A DNA stretch of 64,000 bases from Synechococcus sp. UW105 (GCF_900473935.1 NZ_UCNN01000026.1:1-64000), one strand, 5' to 3'; counted from the first letter of the stretch, positions 53,123 through 61,787 are shown. Numbers and translations are program-made. The notes: a model not told the origin generated them from the letters alone.

Positions 53123-54244
53123 ATGACGCAGCCACCCTCAGCGGATGGCGTGATCCGTGCTCGCAGTGATGTGGAGCGCCTCAAGGCTTACAGCGCTCCC
53201 CTGGAGGGAAGGCGGGGGATGCTGCGTCTCGATTTCAATGAAAACACGATTGGACCCAGTCCCAAAGTGGTGGAGGCACTTCGTGCGATCCCGGCCGAGC
53301 AGCTGGCGGTCTATCCCGAGTACGACGGCCTCAGGGAGGCGGTCGTGGCCAATTTGGCTGCGTTGCCAGCCGGTCTAGCTCATGATCTTGCCCCCGTTTG
53401 CGTCGGGGTGTTCAACGGAGTGGATGGGGCCATTCATGCTGTTTTGCAGGCCTATGGGGGGGCAGGTGACACCCTGCTCACCACCAGCCCCACGTTCGGG
53501 TACTACGCCCCATGCGCCGGCATGCAGGGGATGGCGATTGAGGCGGTGCCGCATCAGATGCCTGGATATGGCTTCCCGTACGAAGCGGTGATGGCTGCTC
53601 TGGCCCGATCCCCTCGGGTGTTGATGCTCTGCAATCCAAACAATCCCACAGGCACGCGCCTGGAGGCCGATCGGGTGCTCTCTCTTGCGGCTGCGGCGCC
53701 TAACACCCTCGTGGTTGTGGATGAGCTTTATGAGGCATTCACCGGCGACAGTGTGCTGCCCATCATCGATTTCAACGCAACGCCGAATCTGCTGGTGTTG
53801 CGTTCTTTGGCGAAAACTGCCGGCCTTGCTGGTCTCCGTATCGGCTTCGCCATCGGCCATGCCGAGGTCGTGGATCGTGTGTCTCGGGTTACCGGCCCTT
53901 ACGACGTCAATAGCTTGGCGGTGACGGCTGCCTTTGCTGCGCTGGACGATCAAGCTTTTGTCGATGCCTACGTCGCAGAAGTGTTACGCGCCCGTGAGTT
54001 TGTCGTGTCTGAACTTGAGCGAGCTCAGGTGCGTTTCCACGTGGATGGAGGCAACTATCTACTGCTCTGGCCCTGCCGTCCTGCCTCTGCCGTTGAGGCC
54101 GAGCTGCGCGCTGCCGGCATCCTGGTGCGCTCGATGGTTGGTAAGCCCCAGATCGATGGATCACTCCGAGTGAGTCTTGGCAGCACTGAGCAGATGCAGC
54201 GCTTCTGGGAGACGTATCGGCTGATTGACGGTCTGCCGGAATGA
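53123..54244 (+). CDS. hisC: Histidinol-phosphate aminotransferase
   Basis: PLP enzyme of histidine synthesis (imidazole-acetol phosphate to histidinol phosphate). The 373-aa protein has the N-terminal LDFNENTIGPSP, LCNPNNPTGTRLE, VVDELYEAF and the PLP lysine in LRSLAKTAGLAGLRIGF. Start at ATG 53123; a GTG directly precedes it. It is more typical of HisC than the aminotransferase at 23.6 kb. It is divergent from selO with an intergenic gap of about 125 bases and about 58 bases upstream of the signalling operon that follows. Confidence 0.9.
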   Translation: MTQPPSADGVIRARSDVERLKAYSAPLEGRRGMLRLDFNENTIGPSPKVVEALRAIPAEQLAVYPEYDGLREAVVANLAALPAGLAHDLAPVCVGVFNGVDGAIHAVLQAYGGAGDTLLTTSPTFGYYAPCAGMQGMAIEAVPHQMPGYGFPYEAVMAALARSPRVLMLCNPNNPTGTRLEADRVLSLAAAAPNTLVVVDELYEAFTGDSVLPIIDFNATPNLLVLRSLAKTAGLAGLRIGFAIGHAEVVDRVSRVTGPYDVNSLAVTAAFAALDDQAFVDAYVAEVLRAREFVVSELERAQVRFHVDGGNYLLLWPCRPASAVEAELRAAGILVRSMVGKPQIDGSLRVSLGSTEQMQRFWETYRLIDGLPE

Positions 54245-54302
54245 CCTGTGAAAACCTGGTTTGCCCACTAGTTTGTGAACAAAAGAGCTGTCGTTGGGGT
54301 TG

Positions 54303-55235
54303 ATGTCACCGATCAAGCGGTTGTTCCCAGAGCCAGGGCAGCGTCCGTTGCGTCAGCAACTTGCGATCACGCTCACCGCCATCCTGACGCTGTCGATTCT
54401 GGTCGCCGTACTTCTACTGAATTTGCTGTTCGGCTGGCAGGCACGGGAGCTGATTGATCAGCGGGCTGCGTTTTTTATGGACGCAATGTTGTCGGTGCGC
54501 GCCTACACCAGCAAAAAAGTGAATCCAATTGTGGCGCCCCTCAATCAAGGCGCCGGACTGTTCCGGCCCGAGGCAGTGCCCAGTTTTTCGGCCCAGACGG
54601 TGGCGGGCTTGCTCAAGGACAATCCCGATTACCGCGAATATTCCTATCGAGAAGCGGCTCTTAATCCCACCAATCTGCGTGATAAGGCCGATTCGTTTGA
54701 AACTGGAATCATTGAGAAGTTTCGGCGCGATCCTTCTCTTAAGCGCCAGTCCGGCAGCAAGGCAACGCCATTAGGGGTGGTCCATTTCGTGGCCCAGCCG
54801 ATCAAGGTCTCGAAAGAAAGCTGCCTCGTTTGCCATTCCACGCCTCAGAGAGCGCCTGCCAGTCAGCTCTTGGCTTATGGAGACAGCAGTGGCTTCGGCT
54901 GGAAGATGAATGAAATTGTTGGCACCCAGATCGTCACCGTGCCCCAAAAGGCAGTGTTTGCGGCGAAGGATCGCTCCCTGATCGCCACCGCAGGGCTGAT
55001 GACGTTGGCTTTTGCAGGAGTGGGAATTATCACCAATTTGGTTCTGAATCAGTTGATCCTCAGACCGATGCGTGAGATCAGCCGCAAGGCTGAGGAGGCG
55101 AGTGTGATCCCTGCCACCGTGAATTTTGAGGAGAGGGAGCGTCGTGATGAGATTGGTCTGCTTGCGCGCAGCTTCGAGCGCATGAAGCAGAGCCTGGCGA
55201 TCTCGATGCAGATGCTCAAGGATCGCAAGGGTTAG
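54303..55235 (+). CDS. Membrane heme-sensor-like protein (Tll0287/DUF3365 domain plus HAMP)
   Basis: A 310-aa protein: membrane helix (about 20-44), extracytoplasmic domain (about 45-222) with a c-type heme motif CLVCH (174-178), second membrane helix (about 226-252) and a HAMP domain (about 250-300, LRPMREISRKAEE). It ends shortly after HAMP with no output domain. The domain resembles the Tll0287 family of cyanobacterial c-heme proteins with PAS-like folds, thought to be redox sensors. A HAMP without effector suggests signalling to a separate protein. ATG 54303 (MSPIKRLF) is favoured over TTG 54294. The next gene starts 5 bases after its stop. Confidence 0.88.
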   Translation: MSPIKRLFPEPGQRPLRQQLAITLTAILTLSILVAVLLLNLLFGWQARELIDQRAAFFMDAMLSVRAYTSKKVNPIVAPLNQGAGLFRPEAVPSFSAQTVAGLLKDNPDYREYSYREAALNPTNLRDKADSFETGIIEKFRRDPSLKRQSGSKATPLGVVHFVAQPIKVSKESCLVCHSTPQRAPASQLLAYGDSSGFGWKMNEIVGTQIVTVPQKAVFAAKDRSLIATAGLMTLAFAGVGIITNLVLNQLILRPMREISRKAEEASVIPATVNFEERERRDEIGLLARSFERMKQSLAISMQMLKDRKG

Positions 55236-55240
55236 GGGGG

Positions 55241-56152
55241 ATGAAGCGCTGGCTGTGGTTGTTGGCCTTGTTGCTCACCTCCGCCTGTGGCGGGGTGCCT
55301 CGTTCTGATGTCTCCCTCTGTGGCTCCGGTGGTCGGCTGAGGGTTGGCCTGGTCGGAGCTGAGGAGGGACAGCTCGAGTCAGCTGCTGGTGTTCTGGCTG
55401 ATCGTGAACAGTTCCGCTTGCGCGAGTTGCTGACGGTGGCCAGCCGGTGTGAAGTGCAATTAGAGCCTGTCGTCAGTCCGGAGCAGGCCCGACTGCGCTT
55501 GAAGAACGGAGGTTGGGATCTGGCCTTTCTGCCTCCGGGACTGACGGCTTATGCGCTCGAGCAGAACGGAGGCTACGGGGTTGTGCGTCAGCTGGGTCGG
55601 CGAGGCAATTCCAAGTCACAGCTGCTGGTCAAAGCCAGCCGTGGTTTGACGAGTAGGGCTGATCTTCGCGGTCAGCGTCTCGGCTTGTTGCCGCGAGGGT
55701 CGTTGAGCGGTTTCTACTTGCCACTGTTCAACCTCCACGGCTTGCGGTTCTCGGAAGTGCATTACGCCCTTAGTTATGCCCGCCTGCGCGAGATGCTTCA
55801 CGACGAGAAGGTTGATGTGATCGCCTGGGATGGGGCAATCCCCCACGGCATGGATGGCTTTGAGGTGCTCCATGAAGACTCTCATCTGATTCCCCTAGGG
55901 GCGCTAGCCCTTAGTCAGCCCCTGTTGCAGGCGGATCACCAACCGTTTCTGCGTCAATTGGATGAGAATGTCACTCAGCTACCGAGATCTCTGGGCTACG
56001 CCAGCGGAGTCCTCCCTGAGCCGTATGCACTGAAGGAACTGAGGGCGATTGTGGCCGCTGTTGAGGGTTGGTCTCTACCTCAGGGTGGTCAGGCCTACAC
56101 CGTTTATGGAGCGAAGTCGGCAACCATCGCTGGTCAGGGAGGCAATCGCTGA
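55241..56152 (+). CDS. PhnD-like substrate-binding lipoprotein in a signalling operon
   Basis: A 303-aa lipoprotein with lipobox LLLTSAC (Cys16) and a phosphonate/phosphate-binding-protein-like two-lobe domain: RLRVGLVGAEEGQLE, WDLAFLPPGLTAYAL, then the hinge LRGQRLGLLPRGSLSGFYLP (quoted short as GLLPRGSLSGFYL), and the second lobe EKVDVIAWDGAIPHGMD. It sits 5 bases after the HAMP/heme gene and overlaps the next gene by one base, without any ABC permease or ATPase. That context favours sensing rather than import. The ligand is unknown; the site stretch AWDGA differs from the SGGA seen in true phosphonate binders. Confidence 0.82.
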   Translation: MKRWLWLLALLLTSACGGVPRSDVSLCGSGGRLRVGLVGAEEGQLESAAGVLADREQFRLRELLTVASRCEVQLEPVVSPEQARLRLKNGGWDLAFLPPGLTAYALEQNGGYGVVRQLGRRGNSKSQLLVKASRGLTSRADLRGQRLGLLPRGSLSGFYLPLFNLHGLRFSEVHYALSYARLREMLHDEKVDVIAWDGAIPHGMDGFEVLHEDSHLIPLGALALSQPLLQADHQPFLRQLDENVTQLPRSLGYASGVLPEPYALKELRAIVAAVEGWSLPQGGQAYTVYGAKSATIAGQGGNR

Positions 56153-58308
56153 TGCCGGAACAAGCTCGTCATCTCCGCGCCATCGTCTTCAGTGATGTGG
56201 TCGATTCCTCTCTGAAGATCTTTGCCGATGAACTGATCGCGATTCAGCGCATCAAGGAAGATCTGTCATTAATTCGCGACGCGGTACAGAGCCATGGGGG
56301 ACTGCTTGTGAAATCCCTCGGGGATGGCTTGTTGGTGACCTTCGATGGACCAACCCAGGCGCTCCAGTTCATTCAGTCGGCCGTGGAGGCTCTGAGTGCG
56401 CGCGGACGTCAGTCGCTTGCCCATCGCTTCGGGCTGCACACCGGTGAAATTTATGCCGATGGCGATGACATTCTTGGCCAGGGAGTGCATCTCGCCTCTC
56501 GGCTGCAGACCGTCAGCCCCGCGAATGGTGTGGCTTTCACCCGTTCCACCTATGAGCTGATCGACCCTCGCTTCCGTCAGCTGGCCTGGGGGATGGGTGA
56601 TGTGGAGTTGAAGGGTCTGCCAGAGCGGATGGATCTTTACTGTCTCGGTCCCGAGGAGCTGCTGCGCTTTGGTCGCGTTCCTTTGGAGACGGGCTTGAAC
56701 GTGGATGCGCTGCTGCAAGACACCCCTTATTCCGTCGTTCGCCCCCTGAGTCGCTCCAAGGAACGCAACACGCTGCTGCTCCAGGAGCGTCAGCGTGACC
56801 GTCAGGCCGTGCTCAAGCTGATTCCCGCCGATGCGGCCCTGGAAGAGGCGTTGCGGGTGGAGTCGGCGTGCCTCGATCGTCTGCGCCATCCTCGAATCCC
56901 CAGGGTGCTGGATGTCTATGCCCAGGGAGGAATCTTCTGTTTCATTCAGGAGCACATCGCTGGACCATCCCTGCATGGATCCCTCGACCTGTTGCGTCGC
57001 AAGCAGCGGCTAGCGGAGTTGTTGCGTCAGGTGCTGCAGGTGCTGGAGGTGGTGCATGCCGCAGGTCTGGTGCATGGCGACATTCATCCGGCCAACCTCA
57101 TCCTTCCGGACAGTGATGGCGCTCCTTTTCTGGTGGACTTTTCGCTTTTAAGGGCGCGTACGGAAGCCAAGCGACAGCAGCCTGAGGGGGGTGAGCCAAG
57201 CTTGTCTGAGTTGGGTCGGCCTTATTTCACAGCCCCTGAACGGGCACGTTTTGGTCGGATTACGCCGGCTGCTGATCTCTATGCCCTCGGGGTGTCAGCT
57301 CTGCTGCTGTATTGCGGTGGAGAGCCGTCGACTCTGTACGACGAGACGTTGGCTTGCTGGAAGCTTGAAGGGCTCGATTTGGAGGTACAGCGTTGGCTTG
57401 CTCCCCTGCTTGAGGATCAGCCTGCCAGACGGTTGAAGCATGCCGCTGATGCCCTTCAGTTGCTGGATCAGCCATCGCCGGTGTTGGTGAGCCATACCGC
57501 TCCGCAGTCGCTGTTGCCGACCCGCTCAACGGTGGATGGGCCTCGGCAACCGGTCAGCAAAGTCGCTTTGCATGACCATCTGGTGGTGATTTATGGCCCG
57601 ATGGTTGCGCTGCTGCTGGAGTCGACGCCCTCCACGATTGAAGCCCATCAGCTGCCCTCATTGCAGGAGCGATTGGTGGGTGCAGGACTCGCCCTGGCTG
57701 ATGTGGAGGAGGCGATGCGCAAGGCCCAGTTGAAAATGCCTGATGTCCCTGTCGGGGGGGGGATCGAAACCATGGCTCCTCTGGAGCCGTCAGTGGTTGT
57801 GCCACAGGCTCAAGCTGCTGCACCTGAGGCAGGTTTACAGGTGGCGTTGCTTGCCCTGCTTCGAGATCGTGTCGGGCCGATTGCGGATTTCATCTGGACC
57901 ACTGAGCTTTGCGAAGCGGCGCAGCATGATCCGGCCTTTCTCCGCACCCAACTGCAGAACTCCTCCGTGCCTGTTGCGGTGATCGACGAACTGCTGGCGA
58001 AGGCGGCAACCGTCTCCGCGCAATTGTCTGCCTCTGAGGGTGAAGCGTTATCAGTTCCTGCCCCGAATACAGCTCCCCTGCCTGTCTCAAGGGCTGAAGA
58101 GGAATCTGCAGCTCCTGCTGTGCTTGAAGATGAGCAGCTGCGTGCCCATCTCACCGAACTGATCGGTCCGATTGGCCTGACGGTGTTCGAGCAGGTGCGA
58201 GACGTCTCCAAAACCGATCAGCCTCGGGCCGTGTTGGAGGCCCTGCGTCGTTATGGCGTTGATGAGGCTTTATTGGATGAACTGGCGCTCCGCTTTGGCC
58301 TCACCTGA
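56152..58308 (+). CDS. Class III cyclase-Ser/Thr kinase fusion with three GP(I/M) repeats
   Basis: A 718-aa cytoplasmic protein. Residues 5-165: class III nucleotide cyclase domain with both metal aspartates (D15 in VFSDVVDSS, D58 in KSLGDGLL) and the conserved Arg (R117), but His113 where Asn is normal (GQGVHLASR). Residues 195-440: protein-kinase domain with K222 (VLKLI), E238, HGDIHPAN catalytic loop (D310, N315), DFS (D329) instead of DFG, and APE (361-363). Residues 469-715: three related segments of about 55 aa (starting near 469, 562, 662), each with a (Y/V/I)GP(I/M) motif. ATG 56152 overlaps the previous stop by one base. I know of no described protein with this order. Confidence 0.85.
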   Translation: MPEQARHLRAIVFSDVVDSSLKIFADELIAIQRIKEDLSLIRDAVQSHGGLLVKSLGDGLLVTFDGPTQALQFIQSAVEALSARGRQSLAHRFGLHTGEIYADGDDILGQGVHLASRLQTVSPANGVAFTRSTYELIDPRFRQLAWGMGDVELKGLPERMDLYCLGPEELLRFGRVPLETGLNVDALLQDTPYSVVRPLSRSKERNTLLLQERQRDRQAVLKLIPADAALEEALRVESACLDRLRHPRIPRVLDVYAQGGIFCFIQEHIAGPSLHGSLDLLRRKQRLAELLRQVLQVLEVVHAAGLVHGDIHPANLILPDSDGAPFLVDFSLLRARTEAKRQQPEGGEPSLSELGRPYFTAPERARFGRITPAADLYALGVSALLLYCGGEPSTLYDETLACWKLEGLDLEVQRWLAPLLEDQPARRLKHAADALQLLDQPSPVLVSHTAPQSLLPTRSTVDGPRQPVSKVALHDHLVVIYGPMVALLLESTPSTIEAHQLPSLQERLVGAGLALADVEEAMRKAQLKMPDVPVGGGIETMAPLEPSVVVPQAQAAAPEAGLQVALLALLRDRVGPIADFIWTTELCEAAQHDPAFLRTQLQNSSVPVAVIDELLAKAATVSAQLSASEGEALSVPAPNTAPLPVSRAEEESAAPAVLEDEQLRAHLTELIGPIGLTVFEQVRDVSKTDQPRAVLEALRRYGVDEALLDELALRFGLT

Positions 58309-59324
58309 TGACGCTGTTGGCGAAGATGCTCCCCTCTGTGTTGTTGCTGAGCACCGGTGGCACGATCGCTGGCCGCGGTGATGCCAGCACTCGCTTGAAC
58401 AGCTATGCCGCTGGTGCTCTCAGCACTGAAGAGCTTCTAGCGGCAGTGCCTGAGCTGCATCAGTTGGCCAGCTTTCAAGTTGAGGCCATTGCCAACGTTG
58501 ACAGTGCGGATTTGCAGTTTGGGCACTGGAATCAGTTGGTGTTGCGCATTCGCGCGGCCTTTGCGGCTGATCCGCATCTTGTGGGAGTGGTGATCACCCA
58601 TGGCACCAATACCTTGGAGGAAACTGCCTGGCTGCTGGATCTGTTGATCGACGATCCGCGGCCAGTGGTGTTGGTGGGGGCGATGCGTCCAGCGACGGCT
58701 TTGAGCGCTGATGGCCCTCTCAACCTCTTTCAGGCTGTGCAGGTGGCGGTCAGCTTGAAGGCCAGGGGGCTGGGGGTGCTGGTGGTGATGGATGGCGAGA
58801 TTCACAGTGCCCGTGTTGTCAGCAAGGTGGCGACGCAGGGAGTGGGTGCGTTTGCAAGCCCTGGTGCTGGCCCTCTGGGTTGGTTGGATGATGCCGGTGT
58901 CCATCTGCCTTCGGCGAGAACCCAGCGGGAGATACCTTTTGCGGGACTGCAGCTGCCGGAACTGTGGCCGGAGGTGGCGATCCTTCATGGTTGCGTCAAT
59001 CCACCTGCTGCCTTGATCCAAGCCCTTCTCATGGCAGGGGTGGAGGGGCTGGTGTTCACCGGGACCGGTGCTGGTCAGCTTTCTGCGTTGGAGCGCAGGG
59101 CCTTGGAGGCCTGGAGCGGTTCTCTGCCTTTGATGCTGCGCTCGAACCGCTGTGGTGCAGGGCCGGTGCATGGTCATGCTGATGACCATCAACTTGGGCT
59201 GTTGCCAGCCGGCACCCTCAATCCTCAGAAGGCGAGGGTGTTGCTGTTGCTCGCTTTGATCGCAGGTCTTGATCGCTCTGGATTGCAGCGACTGCTTCAG
59301 GCGACACCAATGACGGTGGGCTGA
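58308..59324 (+). CDS. L-asparaginase family protein
   Basis: A 338-aa type I/II asparaginase. The two catalytic threonines lie in LLSTGGTIAGRG and ITHGTNTLEETA, with the conserved MRPATALSADGPLNL (quoted as LSADGPLNLFQA) and HSARVVSK segments. It hydrolyses asparagine to aspartate and ammonia; no signal peptide is evident, so it is probably cytoplasmic. The ATG overlaps the cyclase-kinase stop by one base (TGATG form), which makes it the fourth gene of the signalling operon. Whether the link is functional or only positional is open. Confidence 0.92.
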   Translation: MTLLAKMLPSVLLLSTGGTIAGRGDASTRLNSYAAGALSTEELLAAVPELHQLASFQVEAIANVDSADLQFGHWNQLVLRIRAAFAADPHLVGVVITHGTNTLEETAWLLDLLIDDPRPVVLVGAMRPATALSADGPLNLFQAVQVAVSLKARGLGVLVVMDGEIHSARVVSKVATQGVGAFASPGAGPLGWLDDAGVHLPSARTQREIPFAGLQLPELWPEVAILHGCVNPPAALIQALLMAGVEGLVFTGTGAGQLSALERRALEAWSGSLPLMLRSNRCGAGPVHGHADDHQLGLLPAGTLNPQKARVLLLLALIAGLDRSGLQRLLQATPMTVG

Positions 59325-59349
59325 CTGACACGGCTGCGGTTGGAGCCGA

Positions 59350-60087
59350 TCAGCGCATCACGTCGATCACCGTGTTGTCACCCAGGCTGCTCGGAAGCGT
59401 GAGCGTGGTGCCCACGCGCTGCACTTTGATGCCGCCTAAGGAATCCAGAAATGGCTGAACGCCAGTCTGATCGCAACCGACGGGTGCTTCACCGCTCACG
59501 TATTGCACGGGAATCACACGGCGGGGGTTGAGGGCTTTCACGACCTCAGCAGCTTCCTTGCCGTTGTACACCTTGCCCCCGCCGCCCACGCCGATGATCA
59601 GTACATCAGGGCGCCCTAGTAGCACCTTGTCTTCGCCGCTGAGCTTGGCGGCGGTACCGCCGAGGTGGGCAAAGCTCAGTCCACCCTGCTGCCAACGCCA
59701 CAGGGTGGACTGGCCGTAACGGCGTCCCCCGATGCGGTCATGAGGGGCAGAGAAGCCTTCCAGGTTCAGGCCGCCTATCCGGAAGGAACCAGGTCGGGAA
59801 AGGAAGGTGCCGTTGGCGATGCGGGCCCCTTCATCTGGGAGTTCGGAACTGGCCAGGATCACGTTCGCCGTGACCCGTGGTTCCGCAAGACCCTTGGCAC
59901 AACCCACGGCTCGGAACGGGTTGATCAGTACCGACTGGCCACCACCATTGATCAGTAGGGCGCTGTGGCCATAGTTGGTGATGGTGACGCCACCGGCCTG
60001 GGCATGCAGGCTTCCCCCCAGGGTGATGGATGCACCGAGCAGCATCGCTGCGGATCGGACTGCCGTGGTCGGCTTGCGAGCGGGCAT
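59350..60087 (-). CDS. Exported UlaG-like metallo-beta-lactamase-fold protein, metal site lost
   Basis: A 245-aa protein with a signal peptide (about 12-32, LLGASITLGGSLHAQAG). The fold start ITNYGHSALLI and VLINPF match UlaG-type lactonases, and VLIIGVGGGGKVYNGKEA with RRVIPVQY matches later strands. The metal-binding HxHxDH that should follow is replaced by ASSELPDEGAR, and the following AHLG lacks its Asp. It is therefore unlikely to be a standard dinuclear metal hydrolase; a binding role is possible. It lies 26 bases downstream of the trpG-type gene and may be the last gene of that operon. Confidence 0.8.
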   Translation of the reverse strand: MPARKPTTAVRSAAMLLGASITLGGSLHAQAGGVTITNYGHSALLINGGGQSVLINPFRAVGCAKGLAEPRVTANVILASSELPDEGARIANGTFLSRPGSFRIGGLNLEGFSAPHDRIGGRRYGQSTLWRWQQGGLSFAHLGGTAAKLSGEDKVLLGRPDVLIIGVGGGGKVYNGKEAAEVVKALNPRRVIPVQYVSGEAPVGCDQTGVQPFLDSLGGIKVQRVGTTLTLPSSLGDNTVIDVMR

Positions 60088-60113
60088 GGAGTGGATCCGA
60101 CTGGGCTTGGAAA

Positions 60114-60722
60114 CTAGCAGTGGTGTGCTCCCGACTCAGCTTGACGTAAGAAGTTGGCTAGCAGCTGGTGGCCGGCTTCGGTGAGCACGCTTTCAGGGTG
60201 GAATTGCACTCCCTGAAGGTGGGGATAGTCACGGTGTCGCAGACCCATCACCATGCCGTCCTCGAGCCAGGCGGTCACCTCCAGGCAGGAGGGGAGGCTG
60301 TCGCGCTCGGCCACAAGGCTGTGATATCTGGTGGCGGTGATGGGTTGGGGTAGTCCGGCAAACACCCCTTCCCCTTGATGCAGCACGGGTGAGGTCTTGC
60401 CATGCATGAGTTCAGGGGCACGCACCACACGACCGCCATAGACCTGGGCCAGGGCCTGATGGCCGAGACAGACCCCGAGGGTGGGGATGCTGGGAGACAG
60501 TTCGCGAAGCACGTCGAGGCACACGCCTGATTGGTCCGGGTCCCCCGGGCCTGGTGACAGGAGGATGGCCTCTGGATTGAGGCTGTGGATCTCGCCAATG
60601 CTGAGGGCGTCATTCCGCTCGACGCGCAGATCAGCAGCGACCGGGTGTTCGCTCGCCAGCTCACCGAGATACTGCACCAGGTTGAAGGTGAAGCTGTCGT
60701 AGTTGTCGATCACCAGAAGCAT
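60114..60722 (-). CDS. trpG: Anthranilate/aminodeoxychorismate synthase glutamine amidotransferase
   Basis: A 202-aa class I glutaminase that supplies ammonia to anthranilate synthase (tryptophan) or aminodeoxychorismate synthase (folate), or both. The N-terminus is MLLVIDNYDSFTFNLVQYLG; the nucleophilic Cys is in LGVCLGHQA and the His-Glu pair in VQFHPESVLTE. ATG 60722 is the only start that gives the family N-terminus. TrpG and PabA cannot be separated by sequence alone here. It lies 8 bases after dgkA in a tight reverse-strand operon. Confidence 0.93.
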   Translation of the reverse strand: MLLVIDNYDSFTFNLVQYLGELASEHPVAADLRVERNDALSIGEIHSLNPEAILLSPGPGDPDQSGVCLDVLRELSPSIPTLGVCLGHQALAQVYGGRVVRAPELMHGKTSPVLHQGEGVFAGLPQPITATRYHSLVAERDSLPSCLEVTAWLEDGMVMGLRHRDYPHLQGVQFHPESVLTEAGHQLLANFLRQAESGAHHC

Positions 60723-60730
60723 GGCTCTGA

Positions 60731-61228
60731 TTATCCCTGAAGGCGCTCCACCAGTGGCGGCAGCAGCAGGAGCAGGGCGATCAGCATTGAGCTGATTGCA
60801 GCCACCAGTACAGCAGCGGCGGCACAATCCTTGGCGATCCGAGCAAGGGGGTGAAAGCGCCGTCCGATCGCCAGATCAACGACCGCTTCCATTGCGGTAT
60901 TGAGAAGTTCCAACACAAGCACCGCCGCGATGGTGAGCACCAGAACAGCCATTTGCAGGGCCGGGAGTTGCAGCCCGATCCCAAGGCTGAACACCACGGC
61001 CCCAATCACAACGTGAATGCGAAAGTTTCGTTGGCTGATGAAGCTGTAGCCCAGTCCCTGAGCGGCATAGCGGAAGCTGGAAGGCAGGTCACCGGCAATG
61101 GTCCAGGCCCCGCGGTGGGCAGCATGACGGGCTGTGCGCCGAGCCTGGGTTGGACTGGTTTGGCTCAGATCCTCAGGCACGGTGGATGCGCTCTCAGGGT
61201 GCAGTAGTGAGTTCTGAAGTCGCGTCAC
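60731..61228 (-). CDS. dgkA: Diacylglycerol kinase (DgkA type)
   Basis: Small integral-membrane kinase of 165 aa that phosphorylates diacylglycerol or undecaprenol. An N-terminal cytoplasmic part of about 45 residues is followed by FRYAAQGLGYSF and SQRNFRIHVVIG, three membrane helices, the catalytic Glu region VLELLNTAMEAVVDL and AKDCAAAAVL. The GTG at 61228 is supported by GGAGGG five bases upstream; longer in-frame starts reach into ybeY and are implausible. It overlaps the ybeY 3' end by 35 bases. Confidence 0.92.
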   Translation of the reverse strand: MTRLQNSLLHPESASTVPEDLSQTSPTQARRTARHAAHRGAWTIAGDLPSSFRYAAQGLGYSFISQRNFRIHVVIGAVVFSLGIGLQLPALQMAVLVLTIAAVLVLELLNTAMEAVVDLAIGRRFHPLARIAKDCAAAAVLVAAISSMLIALLLLLPPLVERLQG

Positions 61229-61787
61229 TACTACCCTCCCTTTGGCCCAGAACCTTACCGCTCTTGCCAAGAAGTTGCTCCTGGCAGCGCAGCATCGCTG
61301 ACAGCAGTGCCTCGTTGGGGTGATCCCAGCCGAGCAGGTGGAGAAAGCCGTGGCTGACGAGCCAGCGCAGTTCCCAAAGCAGATCATGCCCGTGGTCGCT
61401 GGCCTGTTTGCGGGCTGTCGGCACGGACACAATGATGTCCCCAAGCTCCAGGCATGGTGCCTCGATCAGCGGTGGTGCGTCGTCAAGGGCGGCAAACGAG
61501 AGCACATCAGTGGATTCCTGTTTGTTGCGCCAGCGGCCGTTGAGGTCGGCGATGGTCGCATCATCGGTGAGTTGTAGGCCCAGGCTGAATCCCCGTGCTT
61601 GTCGTACCGATGCAGGACAAGCGGGCGGCTGCAATGTTCTCATCGTCTGCAGCCAAGCAGTCAGCTCCTTGAGCCAGTCCTCTGAAGCGCTGAGGCGAGT
61701 GTGCTCTGTCTTGGAATCCGCGTCAGCGTGAAGGATCGATGGTGCTGGATCAAATGCGAGATCGAGCTCGAATGCAGGCCTGGTCAT
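61194..61787 (-). CDS. ybeY: Endoribonuclease YbeY, 16S rRNA maturation factor
   Basis: Metal-dependent RNase involved in 16S 3'-end maturation and ribosome quality control. The 197-aa protein has the family core LTDDATIADLNGRWRNKQESTDVLSF (quoted in part as NKQESTDVLSF) and the zinc motif HGFLHLLGWDH. Its ATG overlaps the stop of the upstream small gene (TAATG), so the two are translationally coupled. The N-terminus has about 45 extra residues before the conserved core. Confidence 0.95.
   Translation of the reverse strand: MTRPAFELDLAFDPAPSILHADADSKTEHTRLSASEDWLKELTAWLQTMRTLQPPACPASVRQARGFSLGLQLTDDATIADLNGRWRNKQESTDVLSFAALDDAPPLIEAPCLELGDIIVSVPTARKQASDHGHDLLWELRWLVSHGFLHLLGWDHPNEALLSAMLRCQEQLLGKSGKVLGQREGSSDATSELTTAP
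61234..61239 (-). promoter_or_regulatory. Shine-Dalgarno site that fixes the dgkA GTG start
   Basis: On the reverse strand GGAGGG (61239-61234) lies five bases before the GTG at 61228, inside the end of ybeY. It supports the short form of DgkA. Confidence 0.7.
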
